A stretch of DNA of 64,000 nt from Zygnema cylindricum (GCA_037447655.1 JBBHKE010000822.1:38677-102676); one strand, 5' to 3'; shown: positions 19,884 through 31,545, counted from the first letter of the stretch. Program-made: numbers and translations. The notes: generated by a model from the letters alone, not told the origin.

Positions 19884-22810
19884 AAGGGGGAGGAGGGAGA
19901 GGAGGGAGGGGTGGGAGGGGAGAGGGAGAGAGAGGGGGAGGGGAAGAGGGGGAGGGGGAGAGGGAGGGGAGGAGAGGGAGGGGAAGAGAGGGAGGGGAAG
20001 AGGGGGAGGGGGATGGGGAGGGGGAGAGAGGGGGAGAGAGGGGGAGGGAGAGAGAGAGGGAGAGAGGGGGAGGGGGAGGGGAAGAGAGGGAGGGGGAGAG
20101 GGAGGGGAGAGAGGGAGGGGGAGAGGGAGGGGAGAGAGGGAGGAGGAGAGGGAGGGGAAGAGAGGGAGAGGGAGAGGGGGAGAGAGAGGGAGGGGAAGAG
20201 GGGGAGGGAGAGAGGGAGGGGAAGAGAGGGAGGGGAAGAGAGGGAGGGGAAGAGAGGGAGGGGAAGAGGGGGAGGGGGATGGGGAGGGGGAGAGAGGGGG
20301 AGAGAGGGGGAGGGGGAGAGAGAGGGAGAGAGGGGGAGGGGGAGGGGAAGAGAGGGAGGGGGAGAGGGAGGGGAAGAGAGGGAGGGGGAGAGGGAGGGGA
20401 GAGAGGGAGGAGAGGGAGGGGAAGAGAGGGAGAGGGAGAGGGAGAGAGAGAGGGAGGGGAAGAGGGGGAGGGAGAGAGGGAGGGGAGGAGAGGGAGGGGA
20501 AGAGAGGGAGGGGAAGAGAGGGAGGGGAAGAGAGGGAGGGGAAGAGGGGGAGGGGGAGAGGGAGGGGGAGAGAGGGGGAGAGAGGGGGAGGGGGAGAGAG
20601 AGGGAGAGAGGGGGAGGGGGAGGGGAAGAGAGGGAGGGGGAGAGGGAGGGGAGAGAGGGAGGGGGAGAGGGAGGGGAGAGAGGGAGGAGGAGAGGGAGGG
20701 GAAGAGAGGGAGAGGGAGAGGGAGAGAGAGAGGGAGGGGAAGAGGGGGAGGGAGAGAGGGAGGGGAAGAGAGGGAGGGGGAAGAGAGGGAGGGGAAGAGA
20801 GGGAGGGGAAGAGAGGGAGGGGAAGAGAGGGAGGGGAAGAGGGGGAGGGGGATGGGGAGGGGGAGAGAGGGGGAGAGAGGGGGAGGGGGAGAGAGGGAGA
20901 GAGGGGGAGGGGGAGGGGAAGAGAGGGAGGGGGAGAGGGAGGGGAAGAGAGGGAGGGGGAGAGGGAGGGGAGAGAGGGAGGAGGAGAGGGAGGGGAAGAG
21001 AGGGAGAGGGAGAGGGAGAGAGAGAGGGAGGGGAAGAGGGGGAGGGAGAGAGGGAGGGGAGGAGAGGGAGGGGAAGAGAGGGAGGGGAAGAGAGGGAGGG
21101 GAAGAGAGGGAGGGGAAGAGGGGGAGGGGGAGAGGGAGGGGGAGAGAGGGGGAGAGAGGGGGAGGGGGAGAGAGAGGGAGAGAGGGGGAGGGGGAGGGGA
21201 AGAGAGGGAGGGGGAGAGGGAGGGGAGAGAGGGAGGAGGAGAGGGAGGGGAAGAGAGGGAGAGGGAGAGGGAGAGAGAGAGGGAGGGGAAGAGGGGGAGG
21301 GAGAGAGGGAGGGGAGGAGAGGGAGGGGAAGAGAGGGAGGGGAAGAGAGGGAGGGGAAGAGAGGGAGGGGAAGAGGGAGAGGGGGAGAGGGAGGGGGAGA
21401 GAGGGGGAGAGAGGGGGAGGGGGAGAGAGAGGGAAGGGGAGGGGGAGGGGTAGGGGGAGGCGGAGAGGGGGAGAGGGAGGGGGAGAGGGAGGGGGAGAGG
21501 GAGAGGGAGAGGGGGAGGGTAAAGGGGGGGGGGGGAGAGGGAGAAAGGGGGGGGAAAGGGGGTCGGAGAGGGAGAAAGGGGGGGGGGAAGAGGGGGGGGG
21601 AGAGGGAGAAATGAGGCTGAGAGGGGGGGGAGAGGGGGAGAAATGAGGCTGAGAGGGGGGGGAGGGGAAGAGGGAGGGGGAGGGGAAGAGGGAGAGAGGG
21701 AGAGGAGGGGGAGGGGGAGGGGTAGGGGGAGGCGGAGAGGGGGAGATGGAGGGGGAGAGGGAGGGGGAGAGGGAGAGGGAGAGGGGGAGGGTAAAGGGGG
21801 GGGAGAGGGAGAAAGGGGGGGGAAAGGGGGGGGGAGAGGGAGAAGGGGGGGGGAAAAGGGGGGGGAGAGGGAGAAAGGGGGGGGGAAGGGGGGGGGGAGA
21901 GGGAGGGGGAGAGAGGGAATAATGAGGCATAGAGGGGGGGGGAGGGGAAGGGGGAGAGAGGGAGAGAGGGGGAGGGGGAGGGGTAGGGGGAGGCGGAGAG
22001 GGGGAGATGGAGGGGGAGAGGGAGGGGGAGAGGGAGAGGGAGAGGGGGAGGGTAAAGGGGGGGGGAGAGGGAGAAAGGGGGGGGAAAGGGGGGGGGAGAG
22101 GGAGAAAGGGGGGGGGAAAAGGGGGGGGAGAGGGAGAAAGGGGGGGGGAAGGGGGGGGGGAGAGGGAGGGGGAGAGAGGGAATAATGAGGCATAGAGGGG
22201 GGGGAGGGGAAGGGGGAGAGAGGGAGAGAGGGGGAGGGGAAGAGGGAGGGGGAGGGGAAGAGGGAGAGAGGGAGAGAGGGGTAGGGGGAGGGGTAGGGGG
22301 AAGGGGAGAGGGGGAGAGGGAGGGGGAGAGGGAGAGGGAGAGGGGGAGGGGAAAGGGGGGGGGGAGAGGGAGAAAGGGGGGGAGAGGGAGAGGGGGGGGG
22401 GAGAGGGGAAAGGGGGGGGGAGAGGGAGAAAGGGGGGGGGAGAGGGAGAGGGGGGGGGGGGAGAGGGGAAAGGGGGGGAGAGGGAGAAAGGGGGGGGGAG
22501 AGAGAGAGGGAGAGAGGGAGTAATGAGGCGGAGAGGGAGGAAGGAGGGGGAGAGGGAGTGGAAGGGGGGGGGGGAGGGGGGGGGGGAGAGGGGGGGGAGG
22601 GGGGAGGGGGGGGGGGGTGTGAGGGATGGAAAGTTGGAGGGAGAGAGGGAGGGAGGGACGGGGGAAGGGAGGGAAGGAAAGGGTCGATGCCGTTGGCAAA
22701 GGTTCTCAATATAAGGGAGGAGATGGATGGAGGGAAGGAGAAAGAGAGAATAGAGAGAGGGTGAGTGCGAGGTTGAGAAGGAGAGGGGGAGAGAAGAGTT
22801 AGAGGGGCCA
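19884..22810. repeat. About 2.9-kb polypurine minisatellite with higher-order periodicity
   Basis: Almost every base on the plus strand is G or A. Landmarks recur at roughly 265-290-base intervals: GGATGGGGAGGGGGAGAGAG at 20011, 20277 and 20850, GAGAGGGAGGGGGAGAGAGG in the equivalent place at about 20563 and 21130, and AGGGAGAGGGAGAGAGAGAG blocks at about 20430, 20710, 21005 and 21260. From about 21530 the composition shifts to runs of 8-10 G. A marker AATGAGGC(A/T) recurs at about 21610, 21640, 21921, 22185 and 22522. Long frames read through on both strands only because neither pure-purine nor pure-pyrimidine codons (apart from rare bases) give stops. I do not call them genes. Confidence 0.95.
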
Positions 22811-22930
22811 AAACGAGAGGTACAATGCGGAGTAGATGGGAGAGAGGGGAATAGAGAATGACAGTGAGAGAGAATGCCCTCGCTAAAATTTTACATTGTT
22901 CTTTAAAAGGAATGTTGTTTCTTTTCTCAA

Positions 22931-22937
22931 TATAAAG
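22931..22937 (+). promoter_or_regulatory. Candidate TATA box for the WSC-like repeat gene
   Basis: TATAAAG lies 55-61 bases upstream of the proposed ATG at 22992, just beyond the end of the polypurine tract. Spacing suits a short 5' leader. The motif alone is weak evidence. Confidence 0.35.
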
Positions 22938-22991
22938 ACCTTATTTTTATGTTGCTTTTGAATTGTTTTTCTTTGTTGCTAGGTGGCTACT

Positions 22992-24705
22992 ATGGAGACT
23001 AAGGAGGACCATATTGTCCATCGCAAGAAAGGAAATCAAACGTTGGGATGGAGTTCAATATTTTCCTTTTTCTTTTCATTTGTTTTGAATTTTCAATCCG
23101 TCCAAGGTCAAACAAAACCCTTTCCCTTTTTTTTCATTTTGAGAAATATTAAGTTTATGTATGTCTATATGCCAATGTATACGGAACTTTGTTAGATTAT
23201 TGTTTTTAATAACGTTCTACCGAATTTACAGTTTTGAATAGCAATCAATTGTTCCGACGATTTTCTACTTCCAGGCATTAACATATTAGGATGTAGAATG
23301 TTGTAAGCGAAGTTGACTAATCACTCTCCATCTCTCCCCCGCCCTCCCTCCTCTACCTCTATCCTTTACCAGGTGGTTGTTGGATGTCTCCTAACAGTAC
23401 TTTGCCACCAAACTATTATGTCTACGACTACGCTTTCACTGGATATGCCTCTGATGGCTGGTCGATTTTGGCTGGTCGATTTTGGCTGCCCAAGATTGTC
23501 ACGAGAATTTCGCTTTGCCTGATGGATCTGGATTTGGATTTGGATTTGGATTTGGATTCTTACTACAACAACAAGGTACTAGTATTGGTTGTTATTGTTA
23601 CACAAGACAAATCAAGTATGGAGTCAAAGATCGGACCTTGGAAAACATAACGTCATATGTTACTCTTTGTCCGCCTTCTCCTCCGCCTCCTCCACTGCCT
23701 CCTCGTCCTCCACTTCCTCCTCCTCCTCCTTGTTGGATCCAACCAAATAGTACAAATCCATCAAAATTCTACCAATACCCATATTACTTTTCTAATGCGG
23801 ATGACGGTGGTTGGCGTTACAACATTAGTGCAACAGGCATTGTTGGATGTGCTCGAAGATGTGAACAAGTCGGGTTTGGATTTCTCATCCAAGTAGAACC
23901 ATAGTTAACGCCATATTGTTATTGCTATGTTCGAGAAGTAAATTATAGCTCTGCCCTCTCTCTCGATGACCCAACAATGTCCTATATTCACTCATGTCCT
24001 CCAGTAGATTACGGCCCATCCCCCTCACCCTATTTTCCACCTTGTAGTATCCCACCAAATAGTACAAACCCCGCCGGATTTTATTCTTACAATTACGGTT
24101 TTGACACATTCGACTATTTTAATTATGGCCAATTTTCAAGTTCCTTGGATTGCATGAAAGTATGTCTGTTTCCATTTGGGTTTATGATATATATAAGACG
24201 TGGTAGTCTAATTTGTGCTTGTTTTACGAGAAAAGTTTGTTATTCGAACGTATTTTACAGGCCAGATCTTACCTCATATGCGCCAAATTGTCCAATTAAA
24301 TCTGCCTTACCTCCTTCCCCCCCTCCCACTCTTCCTCGCCCTCCTCCTCTCATCTCCCTTTTACCACCAATTCGTCCTCCCCCTAAACATGCCGCCCCTC
24401 CAAAATCAAAGCCTCCGTCTCCTGCAAGGACCCCGCCTTCTCCTCCATCACCTCCTCTCTCACCTCCTCTCTTTCATCATCCCTCTCCTCGCTCTCCTCC
24501 CGCTTCTCCTCGCTTTCCTCCCCCGTCTCCTCGTAGACCTGCCTCCTCTCCAAGGCCAGAGCCTCCTCCTAGGACCCTCCCTCCTCGAAGCCCTCCTCGC
24601 TCTAGACCCCTCTCTCCTCTTAGTAATTGTTTCGTCATAGCTAAAGACGCAATGTATTTTTTTCCAATAATCTTGCAAAATCTTTTGCATGAAATGCTAA
24701 AGTAG
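22992..24705 (+). pseudogene. Secreted Pro-rich protein with three WSC-like Cys modules, probable pseudogene
   Basis: Proposed exon 1 (22992-23106) encodes a signal-peptide-like start with a hydrophobic run (SSIFSFFFSFVLNF) ending SVQ. A GT donor at 23107 and AG acceptor at 23371-23372 join in phase to GGCWMSPNST. Exon 2 holds three related modules, each starting (C)xxxPNSTxPxxFYxYxY. The second continues CARRCEQVGFGFLIQ then CYCYVREV, with SLDDPT, SYxxxCPP. The C-x3-C-x3-GFGF-x2-Q-xn-C-x-C layout resembles the WSC carbohydrate-binding fold (inference). Modules are joined by SPPPPP linkers, and a roughly 100-residue Ser/Pro/Arg tail ends at TAG 24703-24705. Two lesions break it. A 14-bp tandem duplication (23456-23469 and 23470-23483) shifts the frame in module 1, and an in-frame TAG (23902-23904) cuts module 2. 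A (GGATTT)n run has expanded Gly-Phe repeats. Wall or extracellular-matrix protein is the likely original role. Alternative splicing could rescue part of it. Confidence 0.6.
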
Positions 24706-26069
24706 AAAAAAATATTTTAGAATCTACGGTATGGACCCCCAAAAGAGCTAGTTTGATTTCTTTAGCAGAGCTTGTAACCGGAATTGACTCTTTCTCTAAC
24801 AAAATTTTAATTTTTGTCATCACTGTAAACAAAGGTAAATGCCACGTTAATCTTTCCCTGTCAGCAAAACAATCTTCACAAAACCACTTGCTCGAATTCA
24901 TTCCGACAAATGTGTCCTTTTACTCACGCCCGCATTAGGTGGATCCCTATGATACAAAGCAACAAAGGTGTAGATTTTATGTCTCAACAATTTTCCGCCT
25001 ACATCGCTCACCATAAAAACGCATATCAGTTAAGTCCACCCTAAACTCCTCAACAAAACAAGATTGCATAAAGTTACAGTTACACCTCAATTGAAATGGC
25101 TTGATCCATGTTATATTTTGCTAACCTATTTTCAACATTTTTGGCTCAAGCGCTGGTATGCGATAACTATCTTCGTAATTTATGTCCTACCAGCGTTACG
25201 CCCAACAATACTCCTATGAAAGCATGGTCCTAAATAAAACATGACATAAGACATCTTCGTACCTTTACTACAAAGCTTGGTAAAAAGAACTCGTCTAATC
25301 AACCGACAAAAGGGGCGCCTTCACGCTTCGGGGCGCATTTGTTCGTTAAGCTTCAAATTTCAAAGCGTACCAAATTCTAGTGCCCTCTCAACCGTCACGT
25401 GATCGCAATCGGCGATGTTGTTGTCCTTTGGTCTAAAGTAGACCGAGTAAAACACCCAACTTGCAGCCATAGCAATGAGGAATATAGGCCAATGAGCAAA
25501 CATAAGTGAATGACATCCTCTCCATACATTCACTTATCAACCTTATGACACATCATGAACTACTCCTTACAACTTATATATAAGAGGGATTAATGCAAGT
25601 GAAACGCAAACATGTCAAACATAAATGAAAAAGACATGAGACACTCTACATAACAATGTATTTGAGTCATGAAGTAACATCACATTTAATTGAATCGGTG
25701 AAGGCGTACCCATACTCCACAGGTGGAATTGGGGGAGTTATGATTTTACAAGGAGCAACTGTTGTATATGTAGAGCCAATAGTGTGGTCGTTTGATCTTG
25801 ACGCCAAAGTCAAAGTCGGTACCGGCAAATGATAGTAAAATTTTTGGCAATGGATAACACGAAGGTGGAGGACCGTAAGTATAATTAAAGGCGGTGTGCC
25901 CGTGCATAAGCTGACTGAGGAGCCTCGTCGCGACATGGGGATTTACAAAAAAAAAATTGTTATGATTTGTTGGATTAGTTTTTGGGGCAACCCGAGTCAT
26001 ACGTTGTTTTCCACACTTGAGGGCCTATATTGGGCAAGCGTCTACCTGGTGATCGCTTTTTTTGTAGTA
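24706..26069. other. Non-coding interval with no recognised gene
   Basis: Moderately AT-rich. Short frames at 24641-24901 (minus), 24753-24938 (plus) and 25667-26000 (minus) show no domain, start context or repeat homology that I can recognise. Confidence 0.35.
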
Positions 26070-26283
26070 CACGGTGAATTGCTATTAGTGTTGATGCTTT
26101 TTCCGCCACTTAAAACATCTTTTCTCCATACACACTTGTTCGATTTTCAGTTTGAGACCGCCAACCGGAAGTGGGAACCTTACCTTTCAATCGCAACCAT
26201 CAGATCGACAATTCGACAATTGTGTACGGAAAAAATATGTTTTAAGTGTTGAAAAAATTATTAACACAAAGCGATACACGGTG
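26070..26283. mobile_element. Family C MITE (long-interior type), 214 bp, TA duplication
   Basis: Ends CACGGTGAATTGCTATTAGTG and ...AAAGCGATACACGGTG, flanked by TA (26068-26069 and 26284-26285). The interior CCGCCACTTAAAACATCTTTTC, CCGTACACACTTG and CAATCGCAACC is shared with 55884-56099 and 62461-62684. Confidence 0.8.
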
Positions 26284-26285
26284 TA

Positions 26286-27149
26286 CTTCCAAATGAGGAA
26301 GATTCAACAAATTTTGACTATTTCTTGTGAGCAAAGGTAGTTAGTGCCAATCTGTTCACGTCAGATTCGTTGAATGACAACCGGTTTTTTTCGAGCTTTA
26401 AACGGTTTATCAGATCACACAGAGTGACGTGGGATGAGTCATTATTACTTATAAATGCTTCAAAATAATATAATAACCCGCCCAAAATGGCACTTATTAG
26501 ATCCTCGTGATTGATAGTTTAACCAATGTATTTTAATTGGCAAGCCAATGATTGGACCGTCTGAATGAATGTTAACATGGAATTAGATTTAACTTTTTGA
26601 AGATATCAACTACTATGTTGTGACCAGTATGACATCAAGCAGCAGTAACCAATGGACGAAAAAGTACATAGTGAAAAAAAAAATGCAAACTCGTTTGAAA
26701 AAGCCATGTTTTAATTGACTTCCATCTCCCATCCCCTCCCCTACAACCTTTTCAATGTCGAAAACCACACCCGTTCCAAGGCAGAACAAAAGTCTATCTC
26801 AAGAGCCACGACCAAGATTTTGCATTACCAAAAGCGAAATTCACACACCATGTGGTTTGCATATTATTAAAAAAATTGTATTGCACAACAAAAGACTAAA
26901 TGATCTGCTACTTGTATATGGGCAATTTCATTAGGGCATCTACAATTTGGAAAAAAATAGTGAAATAAAGTACTTGATTACGCAAAGTTGACGTTTGAAT
27001 ACGCTTATGTGCTCGAGGGAGCATCACGTTTTTAAGGTTATCCATCCCAACTGACCCTGGAGTTAAATTCAGTGTGAGCTGAGTATATGGCCATGTCCCA
27101 TGATGCTAAAACTCAAGTTAGGATTAAGGATACTAGCAACAAATTGGGG
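26286..27149. other. Unassigned interval, probably decayed retroelement sequence
   Basis: No confident gene. The region from about 26700 onward lies directly upstream of a copia RNase H remnant and may be its eroded upstream part, but I could not align it to specific domains. Confidence 0.3.
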
Positions 27150-27384
27150 ATTCTGGTTAGATTCATGTGAAAGCAATTTGACACTATGAGTTTTATGGTC
27201 CTTGTACAAAATCATGTGTTTCACAAACGCACAACACGTTTGCATCCGGAGGCACTTTGTTCGAGATTCAGTGACGGCTAAAGAATTGGAGCTCAAGTAC
27301 CTTCCAACAGTGGAGAAAGCTGCAAACATTGTAATAAAGTCTGCAAATGTGTTCACTACAGGGCGGCCAAAATTATGTTAGATG
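27150..27384 (+). pseudogene. Ty1-copia RNase H C-terminal remnant
   Basis: The plus strand encodes NHVFHKRT and, after a one-base frameshift, VCIRRHFVRDSV, ELELKYLPTVEKAANIV and ANVFTTGRPKL. This matches the standard end of copia RNase H (the FHxRTKHIxxRxHFxRExV ... YxPTxxxxADxxTK block). The ADIFTK part is altered. It is followed after about 25 bases by a polypurine tract and an LTR start. It is an independent insertion from the element at 94-5823, with opposite orientation and unrelated LTR. Confidence 0.82.
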
Positions 27385-27409
27385 CGACAGGTGCAAAGGA
27401 ATTCACAAT

Positions 27410-27420
27410 GAGAGGGGGAG
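27410..27420 (+). other. Polypurine tract of the second Ty1-copia element
   Basis: GAGAGGGGGAG directly precedes TGTTTTGTAC, the expected order of polypurine tract and TG-starting LTR. Confidence 0.75.
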
Positions 27421-27875
27421 TGTTTTGTACATCGTGCGAATCAGCCTATTTATCGAAATTAAGTCAGTTTATTGTTTCTTATTTATTAGTTTAGAATATG
27501 TGCGTGTTATTCCGTCCGTAATACTTGGTGCCTTGTCTTCTGTCTTATGTACTATTACGTTTCAATGGAATTGTGTCCTAGGCGTTGTCGTGTTCTTACA
27601 CCGTAATTCATGTTCGATCTAAGTGACTTTTTTGAAGTAGTGGAGAACGTCTTGTGGTTGTCGTTCCTCGTAGAGCTAGGTAGTGAGTTATTTTTTTGAG
27701 TAGGGAGAATCTGTAAGAAGGTCGTTGCTTCGAATACCGCGAATTTTGTAAGAGTGAGTGAGAGAAAAACCCTCGAACTGAGTATATTGATATTGTGCCG
27801 AAACCTGTGTACCTTTGTGAATGTTATGTGAGTGTTATGGTTTGTGCTTTTACTTCTGTATTATTATTTCTGCAC
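27421..27875 (+). repeat. 3' LTR of the second Ty1-copia element, right end approximate
   Basis: Starts TGTTTTGTACATCGTGCG after the polypurine tract. The CA end is placed near TTTCTGCACA (about 27875) by length only, because the partner LTR is not in the window and no target duplication could be paired. Confidence 0.5.
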
Positions 27876-29297
27876 ACTCTGATTGGTTCCTGACGACCCT
27901 ATCATGCCTTATAACATTGGAAAAATCTTCGAGTACATTTCCTCCGTACGCCAAATAAATATATATATATGAATGTACACACACACACTTATTGCAGTAG
28001 AGAAAGTGGACTTCAAAAGTCGAAAAAAAAAATCTTACCGTTTTAAAAGAAGATTAAAGTTAATGGTAGTCGTAGGACACGAGGGGTCTTTGAATCGAAA
28101 AAAAAGGAAAAGGACAACTGGCAAAACACGCTTGGAAAATTAAAAAAAAAAGGGAGGGAAGGAGAGGAAAGGTTGAAACAAAAATAAATATTGAACCTGA
28201 AACTGAAGTTAAACAAAACCTTCAAAATCGCTCTTTGAAAGCATATTTTTGCAGACCTTGAGTCGCTTTATTTCGAAAAACAGTTTTCGAGAGACGCCTA
28301 TTATAGTCGAGTCATGCGCATGGAACCCACGGAAAAACAACGCAAAAAATAATGAATATGAGCACTGAAGGAAGGAAGAATGTCCATAAAATGCGTTAAT
28401 TGACATTGACTAAAAAAAAAAACCATAAATTCAGAAAAAATATATCAACAATCACCGATTCAAGCAGAAGGAAGCATTGCTGTTTTCAGGTGTGCACATA
28501 TGATATTGAGCTAGGTAAAGACTGAGGTTTTGCACTCTCAACATATTAAAACTCTGAAACATAAAAAATCATACATAAGGACCTATATATTGTACTGAAA
28601 TAATTGTTCTAAAAGATAAAAAGAACAAAGAGACAGAAAGCTAACGCAGATCAAAAAGTAAGATCATTAAAGTGTTGAGTTAAAAATTGATTAAAAAAAG
28701 CAAAAGCAACTGCACATATATTCTCTACATACTGTCAAGTTTACAAACAAAAACAAAAATTGCAAAAACAACGAGAAGAAAAAAAATAACAATAATAAAT
28801 GAAAAAAAAAAAAAAAAAAAAACTTATAAAAAAAGAACAAGGAAGGGAAGGAGATAAGAAACTTGCATTCTCCTTTTCATGAAGAAGAAACTTAAATTAA
28901 AAAAGTGAAAACATATTAAACTGCCAAAAAAAAAAAAGAGAAGGAGAGAGAGAGAGAGGGACATACCTTCTGTCTCAATGTGACGTCAGCTTCTAATTCT
29001 TATATTATTCTATTTGAAATTTATTCTATTTTATCTTCCGTGTAAGAACGACCAAAAAAAACAATAAAGAACACAGAAACAAAAAACAAATTTGGCGGTA
29101 AAATTTGAAGCAACAATTTATTTTCGAAAGCAAAATTGTGTCGGCAGTGGAATGAATCTGGTGCCATTCTTTGACCAGAAACGACAAAATACCAAAAGAC
29201 GTATATAGTGATGTACACGGAATCCTCATTGGATTTTAAATCCTACTTCTGTGGAGTAAACTACAGCCGTCGATCTGATGCTGAACGCTTTCAAGGT
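27876..29297. other. A-rich non-coding interval
   Basis: Long A-rich runs (for example 28801-28823 and 28926-28941), AT dinucleotides near 27960 and GAGAGA near 28943. Short T/F-rich frames on the minus strand are complements of A-rich sequence. No gene recognised. Confidence 0.45.
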
Positions 29298-29412
29298 ACT
29301 GTATTTTTCGCACGCTAATCTTGTGCTTTTCGCACTCTAATCTTGTACTTTTCGCACGTTAATCTTTGTACTTTTCGCACGTTAATCTTGTACTTTTCGC
29401 ACGCTAATCTGA
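29298..29412. repeat. About 25-bp minisatellite, five units
   Basis: The unit CTTTTCGCACGCTAATCTTGTA recurs five times with small changes (CACTCTAATC, CACGTTAATCTTTG). The complement is read as repeated VRKVQ in minus-strand frames, which are therefore not taken as genes. Confidence 0.9.
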
Positions 29413-29695
29413 TAACTATTAAGAAAATATACAATAATAAAAAACGATCGGACAGCCATGATTGTCGACAGAGATGCGAAGTCCATATAATTGTTACAAG
29501 AGAGTGACTCTGGGTGATGGTCGAGGTAGACATGTAAAAGCGTGTCCCAATATCGTTTCAACTCCTCTACTGCACAAGACGGGCCTCTTACCAACACTCC
29601 CCCCCTCCAACACCACCCCTCTCACCACAATTGGGATTTTGTACGCAATCCTAATGTTCTAGGATGTTACCATTTGAGTTACACCAGACTATGGC

Positions 29696-29763
29696 TTTAC
29701 ACGCCTATTCCTCCTCATCTTCGAGAAGTTTTACACGCCTATTCCTCCTCATCTTCAAGAAGT
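29696..29763. repeat. 34-bp tandem duplication at the start of the RT pseudogene
   Basis: TTTACACGCCTATTCCTCCT plus 14 more bases occurs at 29696 and again at 29730 with one difference. It sits at the decayed 5' edge of the reverse-transcriptase remnant. Confidence 0.85.
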
Positions 29764-31545
29764 CGTTCAAGCAGTACTTCATTTCCAGCTTAGGCTTTTG
29801 ACGGACGACATCAACAATCTTGCCGCATGGCAACTTTTCCTTTTATTTCCTCTTTGGGTTTTGGTCTTACCACCCCCTGGGGTTGCTAGTGGTGCACGAG
29901 AGACACGCTCACGTTGTTAACATTTTTTCTTGGGGATTGCGAATCTCTTCAACAAGAACACATATATCGTGTAATCGGCCTTTTGATGACGCCTCCTCGG
30001 CGGCGAGCTCCACTTCCTGCCTCTACATCCCACATGCGACGTGCCCTACACCTTGGTCTATGGTGAGAGCTCGCGCGTTGCCCGTACATTACGCCCTTTC
30101 ACACAGCCCCCAACCACAATGTCAACAATTGAAGCCCGTCGAGACCTTCACCATGTGGCACCCGATGACATTTTGCCAATTGTTGACTCTTATGATCCTT
30201 TGGAACCCTTTGATCTCGACCAAGATATTTGTTGTTAAACCTCCAGTTAGGTCCCCTCGTCTCTCAGTTGGGGGAGCCTCAAGGGTGGTATATGAGATTT
30301 TCTACGATGTTTTCCCTTTGGAAAACCCATTGCAAGGTTTTCATTTGTTGTCCACGGTGGCTTCTCAATTGCCTCGAGGGCTTGTGCCACGTTTGTCGTC
30401 CCACGTTTGGCAGTGGCACGTCCTGTTGCTGCATTGAAGCCTTTTGGTGGTGTTCGCCCGATTGTTGTGGGGAAAGTCGTATATCGTATTATAGCGAGGT
30501 TAATGTGTTTAGAACTTCAAAGGGATTTATAGGATCATTTCCCCTCGCATAGTTTGGTGTCGCAACACGAGGAGGTTGTGAGGCGGTCGTCCACAGTTTA
30601 TAGGCGATTCTTGACTTACATCCAGATTGGGTGGTTCTCCAAGTCGACATTGCCAACCCCTTTAACACAGTCGATCGACACACCATTTTCCGTGAGCTCC
30701 GACACTCGACGTTTCCTATTAACTAACTGTTCGCTGCTGGACTTGCATTCTAATTTATACCCAGCCCCTTACTTCATCCCATCGGAGGCCCATCAAGGGA
30801 CGTTACCACTTTGGGATCAGTAACTGGTACTCGTCAAGGTGACTTTTTAGAAGCCCCTTTGTTTGCTTTCGCTCACCTACAGGCTCTAAGATCACCAACT
30901 ACGGCTTTTCCAAGTTGTTTGTTCCTTTCGGTTGTTGACGACACTTCAATCATTGGCCCGTCGGACTCTTTTGTCCTTGCCTTTCACTATTTTGTAGAGC
31001 AACTTTTTAAGATACTCCTTTACGCTAAAGTCACTAAATGTGTTCCATAGAGGCCGAATGGTCTACCATTGAATTTCTCTCCCCCTTTAGGATTTCACAA
31101 TTCCACTCCTCATGAGGGTATACGAGCGTTAGGTTCCCTTATTGGAGGCCCTGGTTTTGTTAACCTGTTTGTTAGAGACGCATTGTTGGACGACCTTTCT
31201 CATTGTGAGGACCCTCCCAAACTTACGGATTCAGAAGTCGCGTTTGCTATCTTAACTCGTTGTTTTGCCCAATGCCTTTTATGCTTAGTTCGCACTTTAT
31301 CCCCAAACTCTTCTCTCCGTTACTCTCTTTCCGAATTTGATGATCGCCTCTTTAGGATTGCACATCAACTTGTCGGCCATGTTATTTTTGATGTCTCGGA
31401 AGGCCTCTTTGCTCGTAGATATGTTGCTTTACCAATTTTTTGGGGGGTCCATGGTTTGCGTCCTACAACCACCTTGGCGCCAACCGCTTACCTAGAGAGT
31501 TGGGCTTTGGTGGCACCTATTATTACTTCAATGTCTAAAATGTCA
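29755..31545 (+). pseudogene. Non-LTR-type reverse transcriptase pseudogene
   Basis: Frames broken by many stops and shifts together give an RT-domain protein of the kind annotated widely in plant and algal genomes. In order they are: LAAWQLFLLFPLWVLVLPPP (about 29815), VARPVAALKPFGGVRPIVVG then YRIIARLMCLELQ (about 30410-30510), DWVVLQVDIANPFNTVDRHT (about 30625), GTRQGDFLEAPLFAFAHLQAL (about 30820), VVDDTSIIGP (catalytic motif with VDD, about 30935), and a C-terminal part LGSLIGGPGFV ... LPIFWGVHGLRP ... YLESWALVAPI (31130-31530). The RT finger/palm order and QGD and (A/V)DD motifs support non-LTR origin (inference). No endonuclease or poly-A tail identified. Confidence 0.85.

Noticed and set aside
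19758-22811. A 1017-codon minus-strand frame and other 450-970-codon frames on both strands
   Set aside because: They read through a pure purine/pyrimidine tract, where stops are almost impossible. Products are only P/S/L or R/G/E, and six overlapping frames are all open.
23313-23522. CRISPR-like or other short regular repeats
   Set aside because: No array of identical repeats with unique spacers was seen anywhere. Regular repeats found are minisatellites in a eukaryotic context.
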